The translations under genes were made by a program, and so were the position numbers. The notes under the pieces were generated by a model. It did not search any database, was not told where the DNA came from, and was given only the letters and a program-made list of their open reading frames with translations. A DNA stretch of 64,000 nt from Persicobacter psychrovividus (lineage in GTDB: Bacteria > Bacteroidota > Bacteroidia > Cytophagales > Cyclobacteriaceae). This document shows positions 26,910 through 34,511 of this stretch, one piece after another. Location of the stretch: assembly GCF_036492425.1 (NCBI RefSeq), contig NZ_AP025292.1, forward strand, positions 1,302,001 through 1,366,000, read 5' to 3'. The number at the start of each line of letters is the position of its first letter. Positions within the stretch are counted from its first letter, which is position 1.

Positions 26910-27518
26910 ATGGAAAAAGTATATAAATTAAAATGGGATTTAGACCATTCTGGTGACTCTGAAAAAGATGCATTTCACTTTACATTTAAAAATGACATTG
27001 AATTTGGGGCTGATATTATTAGTACCAGGTACTTTGAACTTCCAGATGAAATTTACTTTCAAGCTAATTTTAGTATAATAAATGAATATGATTACCTATT
27101 AAATAGTCTTATGGCTCCTGTTATGAGTAATAGAATGCTTGAAATTATTACTTGTTTAGGAGATACAAATATTCGAGTAATACCTGTAATAATGATTAGT
27201 GATTTATATCCAGTTAAATCGATTGATGTTAATAGAATTAAAAAATCAGATAATTTAGTTAATTTTAATTTTAGAATAATTCAAATAATGACTTATACCG
27301 ATGTGTTTGATTATGGGAACTCAGAATATGATAATGATTTTATTCTACCTGTAGGTAATATCCATAAATTAGTATTAAGAAAGCCTTTAATTGGTTTTCC
27401 ACCTATTTTTAGAATTAAAGAAAAAGCAAGTGAAATTTTTATTTCTCAAATAACTAAAGAGGCTTTAGAAACTGCAAATATCAAAGGTTGTATTTTTGAG
27501 CCTGTTGAGACATCATGA
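26910..27518 (+). CDS. Immunity-type protein paired with the AHH tip
   Basis: 202 residues. It starts 2 bp after the toxin-tip stop, so translation is coupled. The C-terminal part (IHKLVLRKPLIGFPPIFRIK then EIFISQITKEALE) resembles Imm11/Imm43-type immunity proteins, which share the PPxFR and VS/IS-xxxxxxLE pattern and are often found with AHH and other nuclease toxins. No signal peptide, so it would act in the cytoplasm. The family label is tentative; the role as immunity protein is well supported by context. Confidence 0.7.
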   Translation: MEKVYKLKWDLDHSGDSEKDAFHFTFKNDIEFGADIISTRYFELPDEIYFQANFSIINEYDYLLNSLMAPVMSNRMLEIITCLGDTNIRVIPVIMISDLYPVKSIDVNRIKKSDNLVNFNFRIIQIMTYTDVFDYGNSEYDNDFILPVGNIHKLVLRKPLIGFPPIFRIKEKASEIFISQITKEALETANIKGCIFEPVETS

Positions 27519-27586
27519 TACCTACTTATATAAGTGATTAATTTTTTACTCACTTAAGTATAATTCACAAAAATCAACCACCCAAC

Positions 27587-27863
27587 ATGAAAAAACCACT
27601 ACTCCTCATCCCATTCACCATCACCCTCTCCGCCTGGGCACATGCCCAAATAGGTGGCTTCAGTGCCCTACGGGATTTTTCCGCCTTGCGCTATGCCCCT
27701 GCGAGCTCCACTTTGTCGGAAGATTTCAGTGTTGGGCTGTTGCATCGCAATCAGGCGTATGAAGGCGGTATCAGCCGAAACCGTTCTATCCTCACGGCGG
27801 TCATGCCGTTGGTAGATGCCCAAGACAATGGCCTGCAGGCTATTTTATGAATGAACAGCCTTC
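27587..27863 (+). pseudogene. PorP/SprF 5' fragment, remnant C
   Basis: The best preserved of the three plus-strand remnants. It has the full signal peptide and N-terminus (MKKPLLLIPFTITLSAWAHA, then GGFSALRDFSALRYAPASST) and runs 87 codons to a stop caused by a small deletion after CTGCAGGC. PorP-family beta-barrel proteins assist export and display of type IX secretion substrates. Normal members are about 300 residues; only the first quarter remains here. Confidence 0.8.
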
Positions 27864-27866
27864 GGG

Positions 27867-27923
27867 TTATATGGAGACTACAACCAGTGGTGTGGGGAGC
27901 TCAGTGCTTTAGGTGTGCTATGA
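27867..27923 (+). repeat. Cassette core motif, scar copy
   Basis: LYGDYNQWCGELSALGVL then TGA at 27921. Nearly the same as the motif in front of the AHH tip; the tip is gone and the sequence passes into the 160-bp repeat. Confidence 0.65.
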
Positions 27924-27944
27924 GTAGGTGGGAGGATATTCAGA

Positions 27945-28104
27945 GAAGAACAGATCTACTCGGGTCTGTTTTTTTATGCCCAAAATTTGAATTGTATAAG
28001 AAGGACGGATTGCCTATCTTTTATATTTTAAAATCAACCAACCTATGAGAATTCTAACCTGCATAATTTTTTTGCTCCTTCCAATTTTTGCAACCGCACA
28101 ACTT
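27945..28104 (+). repeat. ~160-bp direct repeat, copy 2
   Basis: Second copy of 23429-23589, including the terminator hairpin (27950-27975), leader and first codons of the gene at 28045. Together with copy 1 it brackets the cassette array 23590-27944. Confidence 0.85.
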
Positions 28105-29244
28105 CAGCCGATCGGGCAGTTTTTGGGTAAAGATGGTATTCCGATTAATGAGTATGTCGATCGAAATGATCCACGTACAGAGGAAATTAGTCTTTTGTGG
28201 AATTATTATTATGGATATTCGGATCTTGAAACAAAGACAACCAACATTTTTGGAAAGGAAGAAATTACAGTTAAGGTGGATGAGGGATTTCAGCTATTTG
28301 GGGACACTAAAATTTTCCCTAATTTTTGGGAAAAGGTAGCTGACAGACTTCCTGCTCGCGGGTACACTCATAATGGAGAAAACCACTTGATAGGCTTTTG
28401 TTGGAGTAAGGATGACAAGGTTTATGATAATTATTGGGATGAAGATGTTTCAATAACGAAGTATAATGCCATAAAGATTGGTAATGATTCCTTGATTGTT
28501 TTTCCATTGGGCAAGAAAAATTATACTTATCGTTTTATATGCAGTTTGGGTGAATGGTCTTTTTTTGAGAGTTATCGAAATAAGAGGACATTATTATTAG
28601 ATATTTTTGTGATGCATGAAAGTGGAGGGGGGTTATTTCCTTTAATGAAAAAGCAAAGGCAACAAAAATATGCAAAGGATTTTTTTAACTGTGAGTTAAT
28701 GAACCAAAACCAGGACGTGGTTGATCTGTTTCATAAAAGAGGCTCATATTTAAAAAAAGAAGATCTTTTCCGATATTTTAAGTTTAGGTATAGAATTGAA
28801 AATAAGTGTCCTACATATTTCAATGAGTCATGTATTGAAATACAAGACTCATTAAATGCAGAAGTAATGATGACAAGTTCTTTGTCTGATGACTTCAGGT
28901 TGATTGAAGATTATTATAATAAAAAGGGGCAATTAATAGAACAAAGAATTATTGAGCTTGGATTGAAAGAAAATGGCCAATTGAATTATCAAATGAAAGG
29001 CGCTAAAATTGGGCTGGTTCGAAGGGTTAGTTATTTTTTCCCAGAGGAGGGGACGGTACGAAGAGATATTACCTATGAGAAGCGAAAAAGGATAGTTCTT
29101 GACTATTTTCCCAATGGACAGTTACATTATGAGTTCATCGATTACGAAAGTGGTTCGCCCGAATTTTTGAGGGTGATGGACGAAGAGGGGAAGCCGTTGT
29201 TAAAAAATGGAAATGGGATATCATGGGGAAAAGTACTTAGATAA
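28045..29244 (+). CDS. Secreted hypothetical protein with MORN-like end
   Basis: 399 residues. The signal peptide MRILTCIIFLLLPIFATAQL indicates export. The body is unrecognised and Tyr/Trp-rich. The last 100 residues resemble YwqK/MORN-type repeats (DYFPNGQLHYEFIDYESG, MDEEGKPLLKNGNG), which form a beta-meander. Its start is duplicated at 23530. Just before the stop, the +2 frame reads YHGEKYLDNSYDMMDMHNQ and stays open to 29335, a plausible continuation lost to a frameshift. A periplasmic immunity or toxin-accessory role is inferred from the neighbourhood. Confidence 0.72.
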   Translation: MRILTCIIFLLLPIFATAQLQPIGQFLGKDGIPINEYVDRNDPRTEEISLLWNYYYGYSDLETKTTNIFGKEEITVKVDEGFQLFGDTKIFPNFWEKVADRLPARGYTHNGENHLIGFCWSKDDKVYDNYWDEDVSITKYNAIKIGNDSLIVFPLGKKNYTYRFICSLGEWSFFESYRNKRTLLLDIFVMHESGGGLFPLMKKQRQQKYAKDFFNCELMNQNQDVVDLFHKRGSYLKKEDLFRYFKFRYRIENKCPTYFNESCIEIQDSLNAEVMMTSSLSDDFRLIEDYYNKKGQLIEQRIIELGLKENGQLNYQMKGAKIGLVRRVSYFFPEEGTVRRDITYEKRKRIVLDYFPNGQLHYEFIDYESGSPEFLRVMDEEGKPLLKNGNGISWGKVLR

Positions 29245-29410
29245 TAGTTATGATATGATGGACATGCACAATCAGATGCACAATCAGATTCATAATATCT
29301 CACCTCCAGTAAACATTAAATATAGAGGCTTTTAATCGATCCCCATGTGGCGGGCTCTCGGTTTTTATTGTGCCTATTGATCATTTCGATTGATCGTGCA
29401 GTATTAAAGG

Positions 29411-29446
29411 CATCAGAGCGTAATTTCTCCCTGATGCTTTTTTTTA
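29411..29446 (+). terminator. Rho-independent terminator
   Basis: GCATCAG (29411-29417) pairs with CTGATGC (29432-29438), followed by eight T residues. It ends plus-strand transcription from the cassette region, abutting the convergent MORN gene. Confidence 0.75.
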
Positions 29447-29983
29447 GTCTTCCAGGGCGACCTGATCGGTGGCATCCGTCCGCGTCCAGTCTCCGACTAA
29501 AAAGCCATCGGAATAGGTTCCTTTTGCGGTAATTTTGCCGTTTTCATCATATTGAATATAGGTGCCATTTCCATTTTTTATGAGCTGGTAGCCAATGCGA
29601 TTGTAGTATGATTTCAGTTTGAAGCGCTCCCGCTCAGACTGCCCTTCGGCCACGACTTCCCAATAACCTTCTTCCATCAAAAGGCCATTGTCGTACCACC
29701 ACTGCCATCGTCCCATCTTTTTTCCCTGATCAAAATACTGAATGCTTTTGACCGCTCCATTAGGGTGGTAATAAACAAATTGACCGTGCGGTTTACCGTC
29801 AATCATTTGTCCTTTTCGGTGCAGAATGTGGTCAAAAGTATAGGATTGACCACGGCCATTTTCCTGTTCAATGTGGTAATACCTGGCCTCGGTTTCGCCA
29901 CATAACTCATGGTTGTTATTCAGGTACAGGGTGTCTTGCGCCAGTGGCGTCAACAGATAGGCGAGAGGTAAAAGTAAAGACAT
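29444..29983 (-). CDS. MORN-repeat (YwqK-like) exported protein
   Basis: 179 residues. A hydrophobic start (MSLLLPLAYLLTPLAQ) acts as signal peptide. MORN-type repeats follow: GKPHGQFVYYHPNGAVKSIQ, GKKMGRWQWWYDNGLLMEEG and NGTYIQYDENGKITAKGT, each a beta hairpin with the YxNG pattern. Such proteins are annotated as toxin-antitoxin YwqK family antitoxin in some databases, but evidence for that role is thin; a structural or binding role at the envelope is as likely. It is convergent with the cassette array and ends beside a terminator. Confidence 0.8.
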   Translation of the reverse strand: MSLLLPLAYLLTPLAQDTLYLNNNHELCGETEARYYHIEQENGRGQSYTFDHILHRKGQMIDGKPHGQFVYYHPNGAVKSIQYFDQGKKMGRWQWWYDNGLLMEEGYWEVVAEGQSERERFKLKSYYNRIGYQLIKNGNGTYIQYDENGKITAKGTYSDGFLVGDWTRTDATDQVALED

Positions 29984-30099
29984 AAAAGTAGATGGATTAA
30001 AAGCCTTTAATTTACAATATTTTTTATCAATATAATATATCGTCAGCGTTGATTTTTTAGATCACATCCCACATATTATTTTTCTAAATGAATAGTCTG

Positions 30100-30107
30100 T
30101 ATCTTTG
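30100..30107 (+). promoter_or_regulatory. -7 box of the small acidic protein gene
   Basis: TATCTTTG, exact TAnnTTTG match. It lies 50 bp before the ATG at 30157 and inside a longer open frame starting at 30088, which argues that 30157 is the real start. Confidence 0.75.
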
Positions 30108-30156
30108 CAGGAATTCTAAACAGGGAGTGAAAACTCAAAATTTGACATGCAATAAT

Positions 30157-30426
30157 ATGAAGTGGGAAGCGGATACTTATCTTTTTCAGACTATTCAGGG
30201 AGAAATGAATTTAGTGATGGAGGGACACGAATTGTTGTCTGAAAACCCTCTGACTTATCAGGTACAAGCCAGCGGAAAGGAACTTCGTGTACAGTTTGGC
30301 GAAGAAAATATTGTGGTGTTTGAAGGCGATCAAGAAGCTTGTACTATTGCTATTGCGACCATTGATGAATGGGTAGATGAAGAAGCGGAAGCTTTGGGCT
30401 TTTTGGATGAATTTGAGGAGGAGTAA
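30157..30426 (+). CDS. Small acidic hypothetical protein
   Basis: 89 residues from ATG 30157 (MKWEADTYLFQTIQGEMNLV). A longer frame from 30088 would place a perfect promoter box inside the coding sequence, so the shorter start is preferred. The protein is strongly acidic, with a C-terminus rich in Glu/Asp (DEWVDEEAEALGFLDEFEEE). Predicted small alpha/beta fold, cytoplasmic. Not recognised. Monocistronic, no clear terminator. Confidence 0.75.
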   Translation: MKWEADTYLFQTIQGEMNLVMEGHELLSENPLTYQVQASGKELRVQFGEENIVVFEGDQEACTIAIATIDEWVDEEAEALGFLDEFEEE

Positions 30427-30863
30427 CCTTCGGATTTATCCATTCAAACATTAATTAGGGCTACCCGTAAATAGCGCGTATTTTTCTTGGAGGCTCCTGC
30501 ATCAAAAAGGACAGAAAGAGGTTTTTGATTTGCGATGGGATATCCGATTTGCGAAATAAAAAAATCTGTGGAAACCGGTGTAATCTGTCGGCAATATAAA
30601 ATAGTGCAATAATTTGTGTTGCACCGCTCTTGGGCTTGAAATGCTTGTTGAGACATAATTCATGATGTCTCACATCGCATTTTTTGAATAAATCTAAGGG
30701 CACCTGAAAGATCAGCGTTGTGTTAGACATTAAAAATATCGTCTCTACGGGGTGCTATTCTAATCTTAAATGACATTGGTTCAGTCGATACAGCGGATTA
30801 ATTACTATGAATCCTATCGGGGTCGTTGCATAACCATAAATTGATTTTGCCCTACAAAATTTT
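30427..30863. other. Intergenic region without supported gene
   Basis: 437 bp. Short minus-strand frames exist (30444-30730) but have no start context or recognisable product. It contains fragments such as AATCTGTGGAAACCGG typical of dispersed noncoding repeats. Nothing else supported. Confidence 0.4.
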
Positions 30864-31005
30864 ATTTGGTCACTGTAGGGGCTGACCTGTGTGTCTGCCC
30901 GAATCATCATAAATTTTGGTGGGTTGGATACACACATAGGTGCATCCGTACAGCTCACGAAATAATATTATGCACTATATGCAGAGCGCTGAGTTGTGCG
31001 ACAGT
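30864..31005 (-). repeat. Dispersed ~140-bp repeat, copy 2
   Basis: Reverse complement of 21349-21490 with scattered mismatches and small indels. Blocks shared on the minus strand: GACTGTCGCACAACTC, GAGCTGTACGGATG, TTCGGGCAGACACA and AGGTCAGCCCCTACA. Confidence 0.75.
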
Positions 31006-31030
31006 CCCTGATCACTATAACAAAAACAAA

Positions 31031-31064
31031 AAAAATCCCACAACTTAACGGCTGTGGGATTTTT
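31031..31064 (-). terminator. Terminator of the 31076 gene
   Basis: AAAAATCCCACA (31031-31042) pairs perfectly with TGTGGGATTTTT (31053-31064). On the minus strand the stem is followed by eight T residues; it starts 12 bp after the gene's stop. Confidence 0.88.
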
Positions 31065-31075
31065 CATTTTCACCC

Positions 31076-31345
31076 TTATTCAACAATCTCCACATCACTC
31101 GCTTTGAGTTTGCACTGATCCCATTTTGGGTGCTGAACAATCATCTCTTCCAACAAATACTGAGGCCACTGATCCAAAGCATCAGCCTTGAATTCGACCA
31201 GCAAAGTAGGGTTTTCTGAATTTGGATTACTGATTTTCATAATCGTAACGACCTGCCCCCCCAATTGCAATTCATTCTCCAATGGGTTCACAACACCATC
31301 TTTGATCTTGACCAATTGTCCGCGTTTATAAGTAGTTTCTGCCAT
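31076..31345 (-). CDS. Small hypothetical protein (SH3/KOW-like)
   Basis: 89 residues from ATG 31345. The start (YKRGQLVKIKDGVVNPLENE) and GGQVVTIMKISNP read like a small beta-barrel of the SH3/KOW type, as in proteins that bind nucleic acid or ribosome parts, but no family is recognised. It is cytoplasmic, with its own terminator, and divergent from mnmE with about 100 bp between starts. Confidence 0.72.
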   Translation of the reverse strand: MAETTYKRGQLVKIKDGVVNPLENELQLGGQVVTIMKISNPNSENPTLLVEFKADALDQWPQYLLEEMIVQHPKWDQCKLKASDVEIVE

Positions 31346-31414
31346 AACAGTTTTATTAATTTAAAGCTTTAATACGTGAAATTATCAAATTGCAGACCAA
31401 TCCACAAATTTGAT

Positions 31415-31422
31415 TATCTTTG
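31415..31422 (+). promoter_or_regulatory. -7 box of mnmE
   Basis: TATCTTTG, exact TAnnTTTG match, 24 bp before the ATG at 31447. It overlaps an upstream in-frame TTG at 31420, which therefore cannot be the start. Confidence 0.8.
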
Positions 31423-31446
31423 CAACAAATAATAAGGAGAAATTAT

Positions 31447-32823
31447 ATGAACCCAATTGCATCCATGGACGATACGATCGTCGCATTGGCAACGCCACAA
31501 GGAGTGGGCGCTATCGCTGTCATCCGTCTTTCGGGGAAAGAGGCGATCGCAATTTGTAATAAAGTATTTCGTGGCAAAGACCTCACTAAGCAGGAAAGCC
31601 ACACGATTCATTTCGGTACCATCCGCGATGGAGAAAAAATCATTGATGAGGTGTTGGTGTCGTTGTTCATCGCGCCGAAGTCTTTTACCAAGGAAGATGT
31701 CGTAGAGATTTCCACCCACGGCTCCCCTTATATTATAAAGCAGGTTATTCAATTGTTCCTGCGCGAAGGTGCCCGATTGGCCAGGGCTGGGGAGTTTACC
31801 AAGCGCGCCTTCATGAATGGGCAGTTCGACCTCGCTCAGGCCGAGGCCGTAGCCGATTTAATTCATTCGGATTCCGAAGCAGCACACAGCGCGGCGATGA
31901 ATCAGATGCGTGGAGGGTTTTCAGCGGAAATTGCTGCCCTGCGTGATCAGTTAATTTACTTTGCGTCGATGGTGGAGCTGGAACTTGACTTCTCGGAAGA
32001 GGATGTTGAGTTTGCCGATCGCACGGAACTTCAAAATCTGGTCAATAGGTTACAGACGGTAATCAAGAAACTGATCGATTCCTTTGATCTGGGGAATGTC
32101 ATTAAGAACGGCGTGCCTACCGTAATCGCGGGAAAGCCAAATGCGGGAAAATCTACCTTGCTCAATGCCTTGCTGAATGAAGAAAAAGCGATTGTTTCTG
32201 ACGTCGCAGGAACGACACGGGATTTTATTGAAGATGAAATTCACCTCGAAGGACTCTCATTCCGATTCATTGATACGGCTGGTTTGCGAGATACCGACGA
32301 CAAGGTGGAGGCCATCGGCGTCGAGCGAACGCGTGAAAAAATGAAACAGGCATCAGTAATCATTTACCTTTTCGATTTGGTGAATGAATCGCTGGAAGAC
32401 ATTAATGCTGAAGTCAAAAATCTCGAAGCGCAGTCGATCCCATTCATCAAAGTAGGCAACAAAATTGATGAAGCGGATGCCGAAAAAATCGCCAGCCTGA
32501 AAGCACAGGACGGCTGGTTATTTATCTCCGCAGGAAAGAAAGAAAACCTGGAAGAGTTGAAAGATCAGCTGGTGTCGAAAGTCAACCTGCAGGAAATCAA
32601 GTCTGGCAACACGGTGGTGACCAATGCTCGCCATTACGAATCACTGATTCGTACCAGCGAAGCATTAGACAATGTGACTACCGCCATTGCCGCCCAAATC
32701 TCTGGCGACCTGATGGCCATGGACATCCGCGAAGCCCTACATTATTTGGGGGAAATCAGCGGAACCGTTACAACAGATGACCTGCTGGAAACCATTTTCA
32801 GCAAGTTTTGTATCGGAAAGTAA
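31447..32823 (+). CDS. mnmE: tRNA modification GTPase MnmE
   Basis: 458 residues from ATG 31447 (MNPIASMDDTIVALATPQGV), preceded by AAGGAGA, one of the few clear Shine-Dalgarno sites here. With MnmG it makes the 5-carboxymethylaminomethyl group on wobble uridine of tRNAs. The N-terminal folate-binding domain is followed by a G domain inserted in the helical domain: G1 GKPNAGKST, G3 DTAGLR, G4 NKID. The C-terminus ends FCIGK with the catalytic Cys. The last five codons and the terminator form the attachment site of the downstream island, and the insertion leaves the protein intact. Confidence 0.97.
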   Translation: MNPIASMDDTIVALATPQGVGAIAVIRLSGKEAIAICNKVFRGKDLTKQESHTIHFGTIRDGEKIIDEVLVSLFIAPKSFTKEDVVEISTHGSPYIIKQVIQLFLREGARLARAGEFTKRAFMNGQFDLAQAEAVADLIHSDSEAAHSAAMNQMRGGFSAEIAALRDQLIYFASMVELELDFSEEDVEFADRTELQNLVNRLQTVIKKLIDSFDLGNVIKNGVPTVIAGKPNAGKSTLLNALLNEEKAIVSDVAGTTRDFIEDEIHLEGLSFRFIDTAGLRDTDDKVEAIGVERTREKMKQASVIIYLFDLVNESLEDINAEVKNLEAQSIPFIKVGNKIDEADAEKIASLKAQDGWLFISAGKKENLEELKDQLVSKVNLQEIKSGNTVVTNARHYESLIRTSEALDNVTTAIAAQISGDLMAMDIREALHYLGEISGTVTTDDLLETIFSKFCIGK

Positions 32824-32889
32824 TACCTCCGACCGTCTAAGAATAATACTACCGAAGCCCTGCTATCTTGCTGATAGTGGGGCTTTTGT
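32809..32889 (+). repeat. Candidate attL: 81-bp direct repeat at mnmE 3' end
   Basis: Begins TGTATCGGAAAGTAATAC, covering the last codons and stop of mnmE, and runs through its terminator to GGGGCTTTTGT. It recurs at 61939-62019 in direct orientation with three mismatches. The end of mnmE/trmE is a known tyrosine-recombinase target, as for Salmonella genomic island 1. Confidence 0.85.
32855..32887 (+). terminator. Terminator of mnmE (within attL)
   Basis: AGCCC (32856-32860) pairs with GGGCT (32880-32884), with an inner CTATC/GATAG stem, followed by TTTT. It is part of the 81-bp repeat. Confidence 0.75.
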
Positions 32890-33010
32890 CGTTTTATGAA
32901 ATTTGTCCAGTTGGTATAATCCATTACATTTGAGAAACAAGTCCGTCCCTTTTGAGAAATTTCAAGGGGAGAAAGGGACGGAGATGCCTCGTTTTAGGGG
33001 AGAGTTTTTT

Positions 33011-33160
33011 GAACATCAGTGAACAGCAATGAACAACTATGAACATCAGTGAACAACTATGGACAAACAAAAAAGGAGAGAAGTTTGAACGTCGGTGGAC
33101 GTCAGTGAACAAACAAGGGGGGAGTTCTTTGAACACCAGTGAACAGTAATAGACAAACTC
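33011..33160. repeat. 10-bp phased repeat clusters near attL
   Basis: Three clusters of direct repeats with exact 10-bp period. Cluster 1 (33011-33070) has GAACATCAGT, GAACAGCAAT, GAACAACTAT, GAACATCAGT, GAACAACTAT, GGACAAACAA. Cluster 2 (33087-33116) has GAACGTCGGT, GGACGTCAGT, GAACAAACAA. Cluster 3 (33131-33160) has GAACACCAGT, GAACAGTAAT, AGACAAACTC. Each cluster is preceded by TTT and ends in a unit containing ACAAAC. One helical turn per unit suggests cooperative protein binding: recombinase arm sites, excisionase sites or iterons. Confidence 0.8.
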
Positions 33161-33167
33161 GGCGAAA

Positions 33168-33548
33168 ATGAAAATGCAGAAAAATTGTCTTTACTGTAAC
33201 CAGGAATTTACAGCACGGGCCACAACGACAAAGTATTGCTCGCATAAATGCAATCAACGGCACTACAAACAAAAGCGGAGGGAGAAGAACATCGATAAAG
33301 CGCTGTCTGAAAATAACCTTAGGGTGCTTTCGGCTATTCGTGCTAAAAATAAGGGGCAGACGGTTGCTCCACCTCAACAGGAGGAGTTTTTGAGTATACC
33401 ACAAGCTTGTGAATTAATGGGGGTTAGTCGAGGAACTGTCTATGGTTTAATTAATAAAAATACTCTCAAAATTACTAAATTAGGTAGGAGGACAATTATT
33501 AAAAAAAGTGAAATACTAAAACTATTTAACCATGGAAACAATCAATAA
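33168..33548 (+). CDS. Zinc-finger/HTH DNA-binding protein (excisionase-like)
   Basis: 126 residues. The N-terminus has a CxxC...CxxxC knuckle (CLYC and YCSHKC, residues 7-28) followed by a basic stretch. The C-terminal 50 residues are a MerR/excisionase-type helix-turn-helix (FLSIPQACELMGVSRGTVYG, then GRRTIIKKSEILKLF). Such HTH_17 proteins control integration and excision or regulate mobile-element genes. The gene begins 8 bp after the phased repeat clusters, so these may be its own sites. The end overlaps the next gene by 17 bp. Confidence 0.82.
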   Translation: MKMQKNCLYCNQEFTARATTTKYCSHKCNQRHYKQKRREKNIDKALSENNLRVLSAIRAKNKGQTVAPPQQEEFLSIPQACELMGVSRGTVYGLINKNTLKITKLGRRTIIKKSEILKLFNHGNNQ

Positions 33549-34410
33549 GCAACCAACTGCAACGGAAATAGAAATGCTTGTGGCAGAGACCAAGCGCCTG
33601 TTTATTCAGACGATCTGTAATGATTTCATTGCCTTTTGTGAATCACCCGAAAATCAGTTCAAAAAGCTGAAAGTGAAACTCGATGATTTTGGCGATCAAA
33701 TATGGCGGAAATATTTAGTTCCTCTAAAGTCTGCTCAGCTAAACGGGCAAACGCTTAACAATCCGCTTTTGGACCATCTCTATATGGAGCTTCCCTTCTA
33801 TTTATCTGAATTTGAAGAGGGGTACCAATGGAAGGCCCTGATCGAATCTACCATTCCAAAACTGCAAATCAAATTTGGGGTGGATCATTACGAAACCACT
33901 TTCGAACCGCAATGGCTGACGGAAAAAAGTACTGACGCTTGGATGACTTTATTGGCTAAGTTCATGGTGATCCACGAACTGGTTGAGAAGGGGGCATTTT
34001 TCAGGAATCAGGTATTTATTGATGGCTTGAAGGCTTTGGGTGCAACTCCATTATGTAATAAAATTGAGAACTTATCCCCTCCTCCTACGCCTGAGCGTCT
34101 CTCACGTGAAACTGAAAACCCACCAATAATTGCTCAATTGATTCGTTTGGAGATCATTAGCAAGCAAGGGCTTTTTGAAGACAAAACGGACCAAGCCCGC
34201 TATTATTCCGAAACTTTACAACTGAAGAAAAATAAGTCTGGGTATAGTGCCCATTTATACGCCTTATTGAAAGCTGGAGCGCCATTGTATGGTAAAAGCC
34301 AGGATCATGTTTTGGATTGCTTCAATAAATATGTGGCGCAATATTTACCTCCTGCAATGAGGGAAAAAGCGAGGGAGAACATCGAAAAAGGGACAGATGA
34401 AAATGAATAA
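33532..34410 (+). CDS. Hypothetical mobile-element protein
   Basis: 292 residues, overlapping the preceding gene by 17 bp, so they are translated together. Not recognised. Mostly helical and charged; the C-terminal 70 residues (KNKSGYSAHLYALLKAGAPLYGKSQ) look like a small helical DNA-associated module common in Bacteroidota integrative elements. No signal peptide or membrane segment. A regulatory or replication role in the element is inferred from position only. Confidence 0.65.
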   Translation: METINKQPTATEIEMLVAETKRLFIQTICNDFIAFCESPENQFKKLKVKLDDFGDQIWRKYLVPLKSAQLNGQTLNNPLLDHLYMELPFYLSEFEEGYQWKALIESTIPKLQIKFGVDHYETTFEPQWLTEKSTDAWMTLLAKFMVIHELVEKGAFFRNQVFIDGLKALGATPLCNKIENLSPPPTPERLSRETENPPIIAQLIRLEIISKQGLFEDKTDQARYYSETLQLKKNKSGYSAHLYALLKAGAPLYGKSQDHVLDCFNKYVAQYLPPAMREKARENIEKGTDENE

Positions 34411-34439
34411 TTTTGAAAAATTTTGGGCAACACAAACAT

Positions 34440-34465
34440 TTGAGAGACTCTCAAGGGTCTCTCAA
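34440..34465. promoter_or_regulatory. Palindromic operator candidate before the integrase
   Basis: TTGAGAGAC (34440-34448) and GTCTCTCAA (34457-34465) are perfect inverted repeats with an 8-bp centre that itself repeats TCTCAAG. It lies 47 bp before the integrase ATG at 34512 and could bind the adjacent HTH proteins. Confidence 0.5.
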
Positions 34466-34511
34466 GCCCCCCGAAAGTGGTAAGTTTTATATATAACCAA
34501 ACAAATTAGTT

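Noticed and set aside
30444-30730. Two overlapping minus-strand frames of 70 and 89 codons
   Set aside because: No start context, no promoter box and no recognisable product; the region also contains dispersed-repeat fragments.
33011-33160. CRISPR array
   Set aside because: Repeat units are 10 bp, contiguous and without unique spacers, and no cas gene is present.
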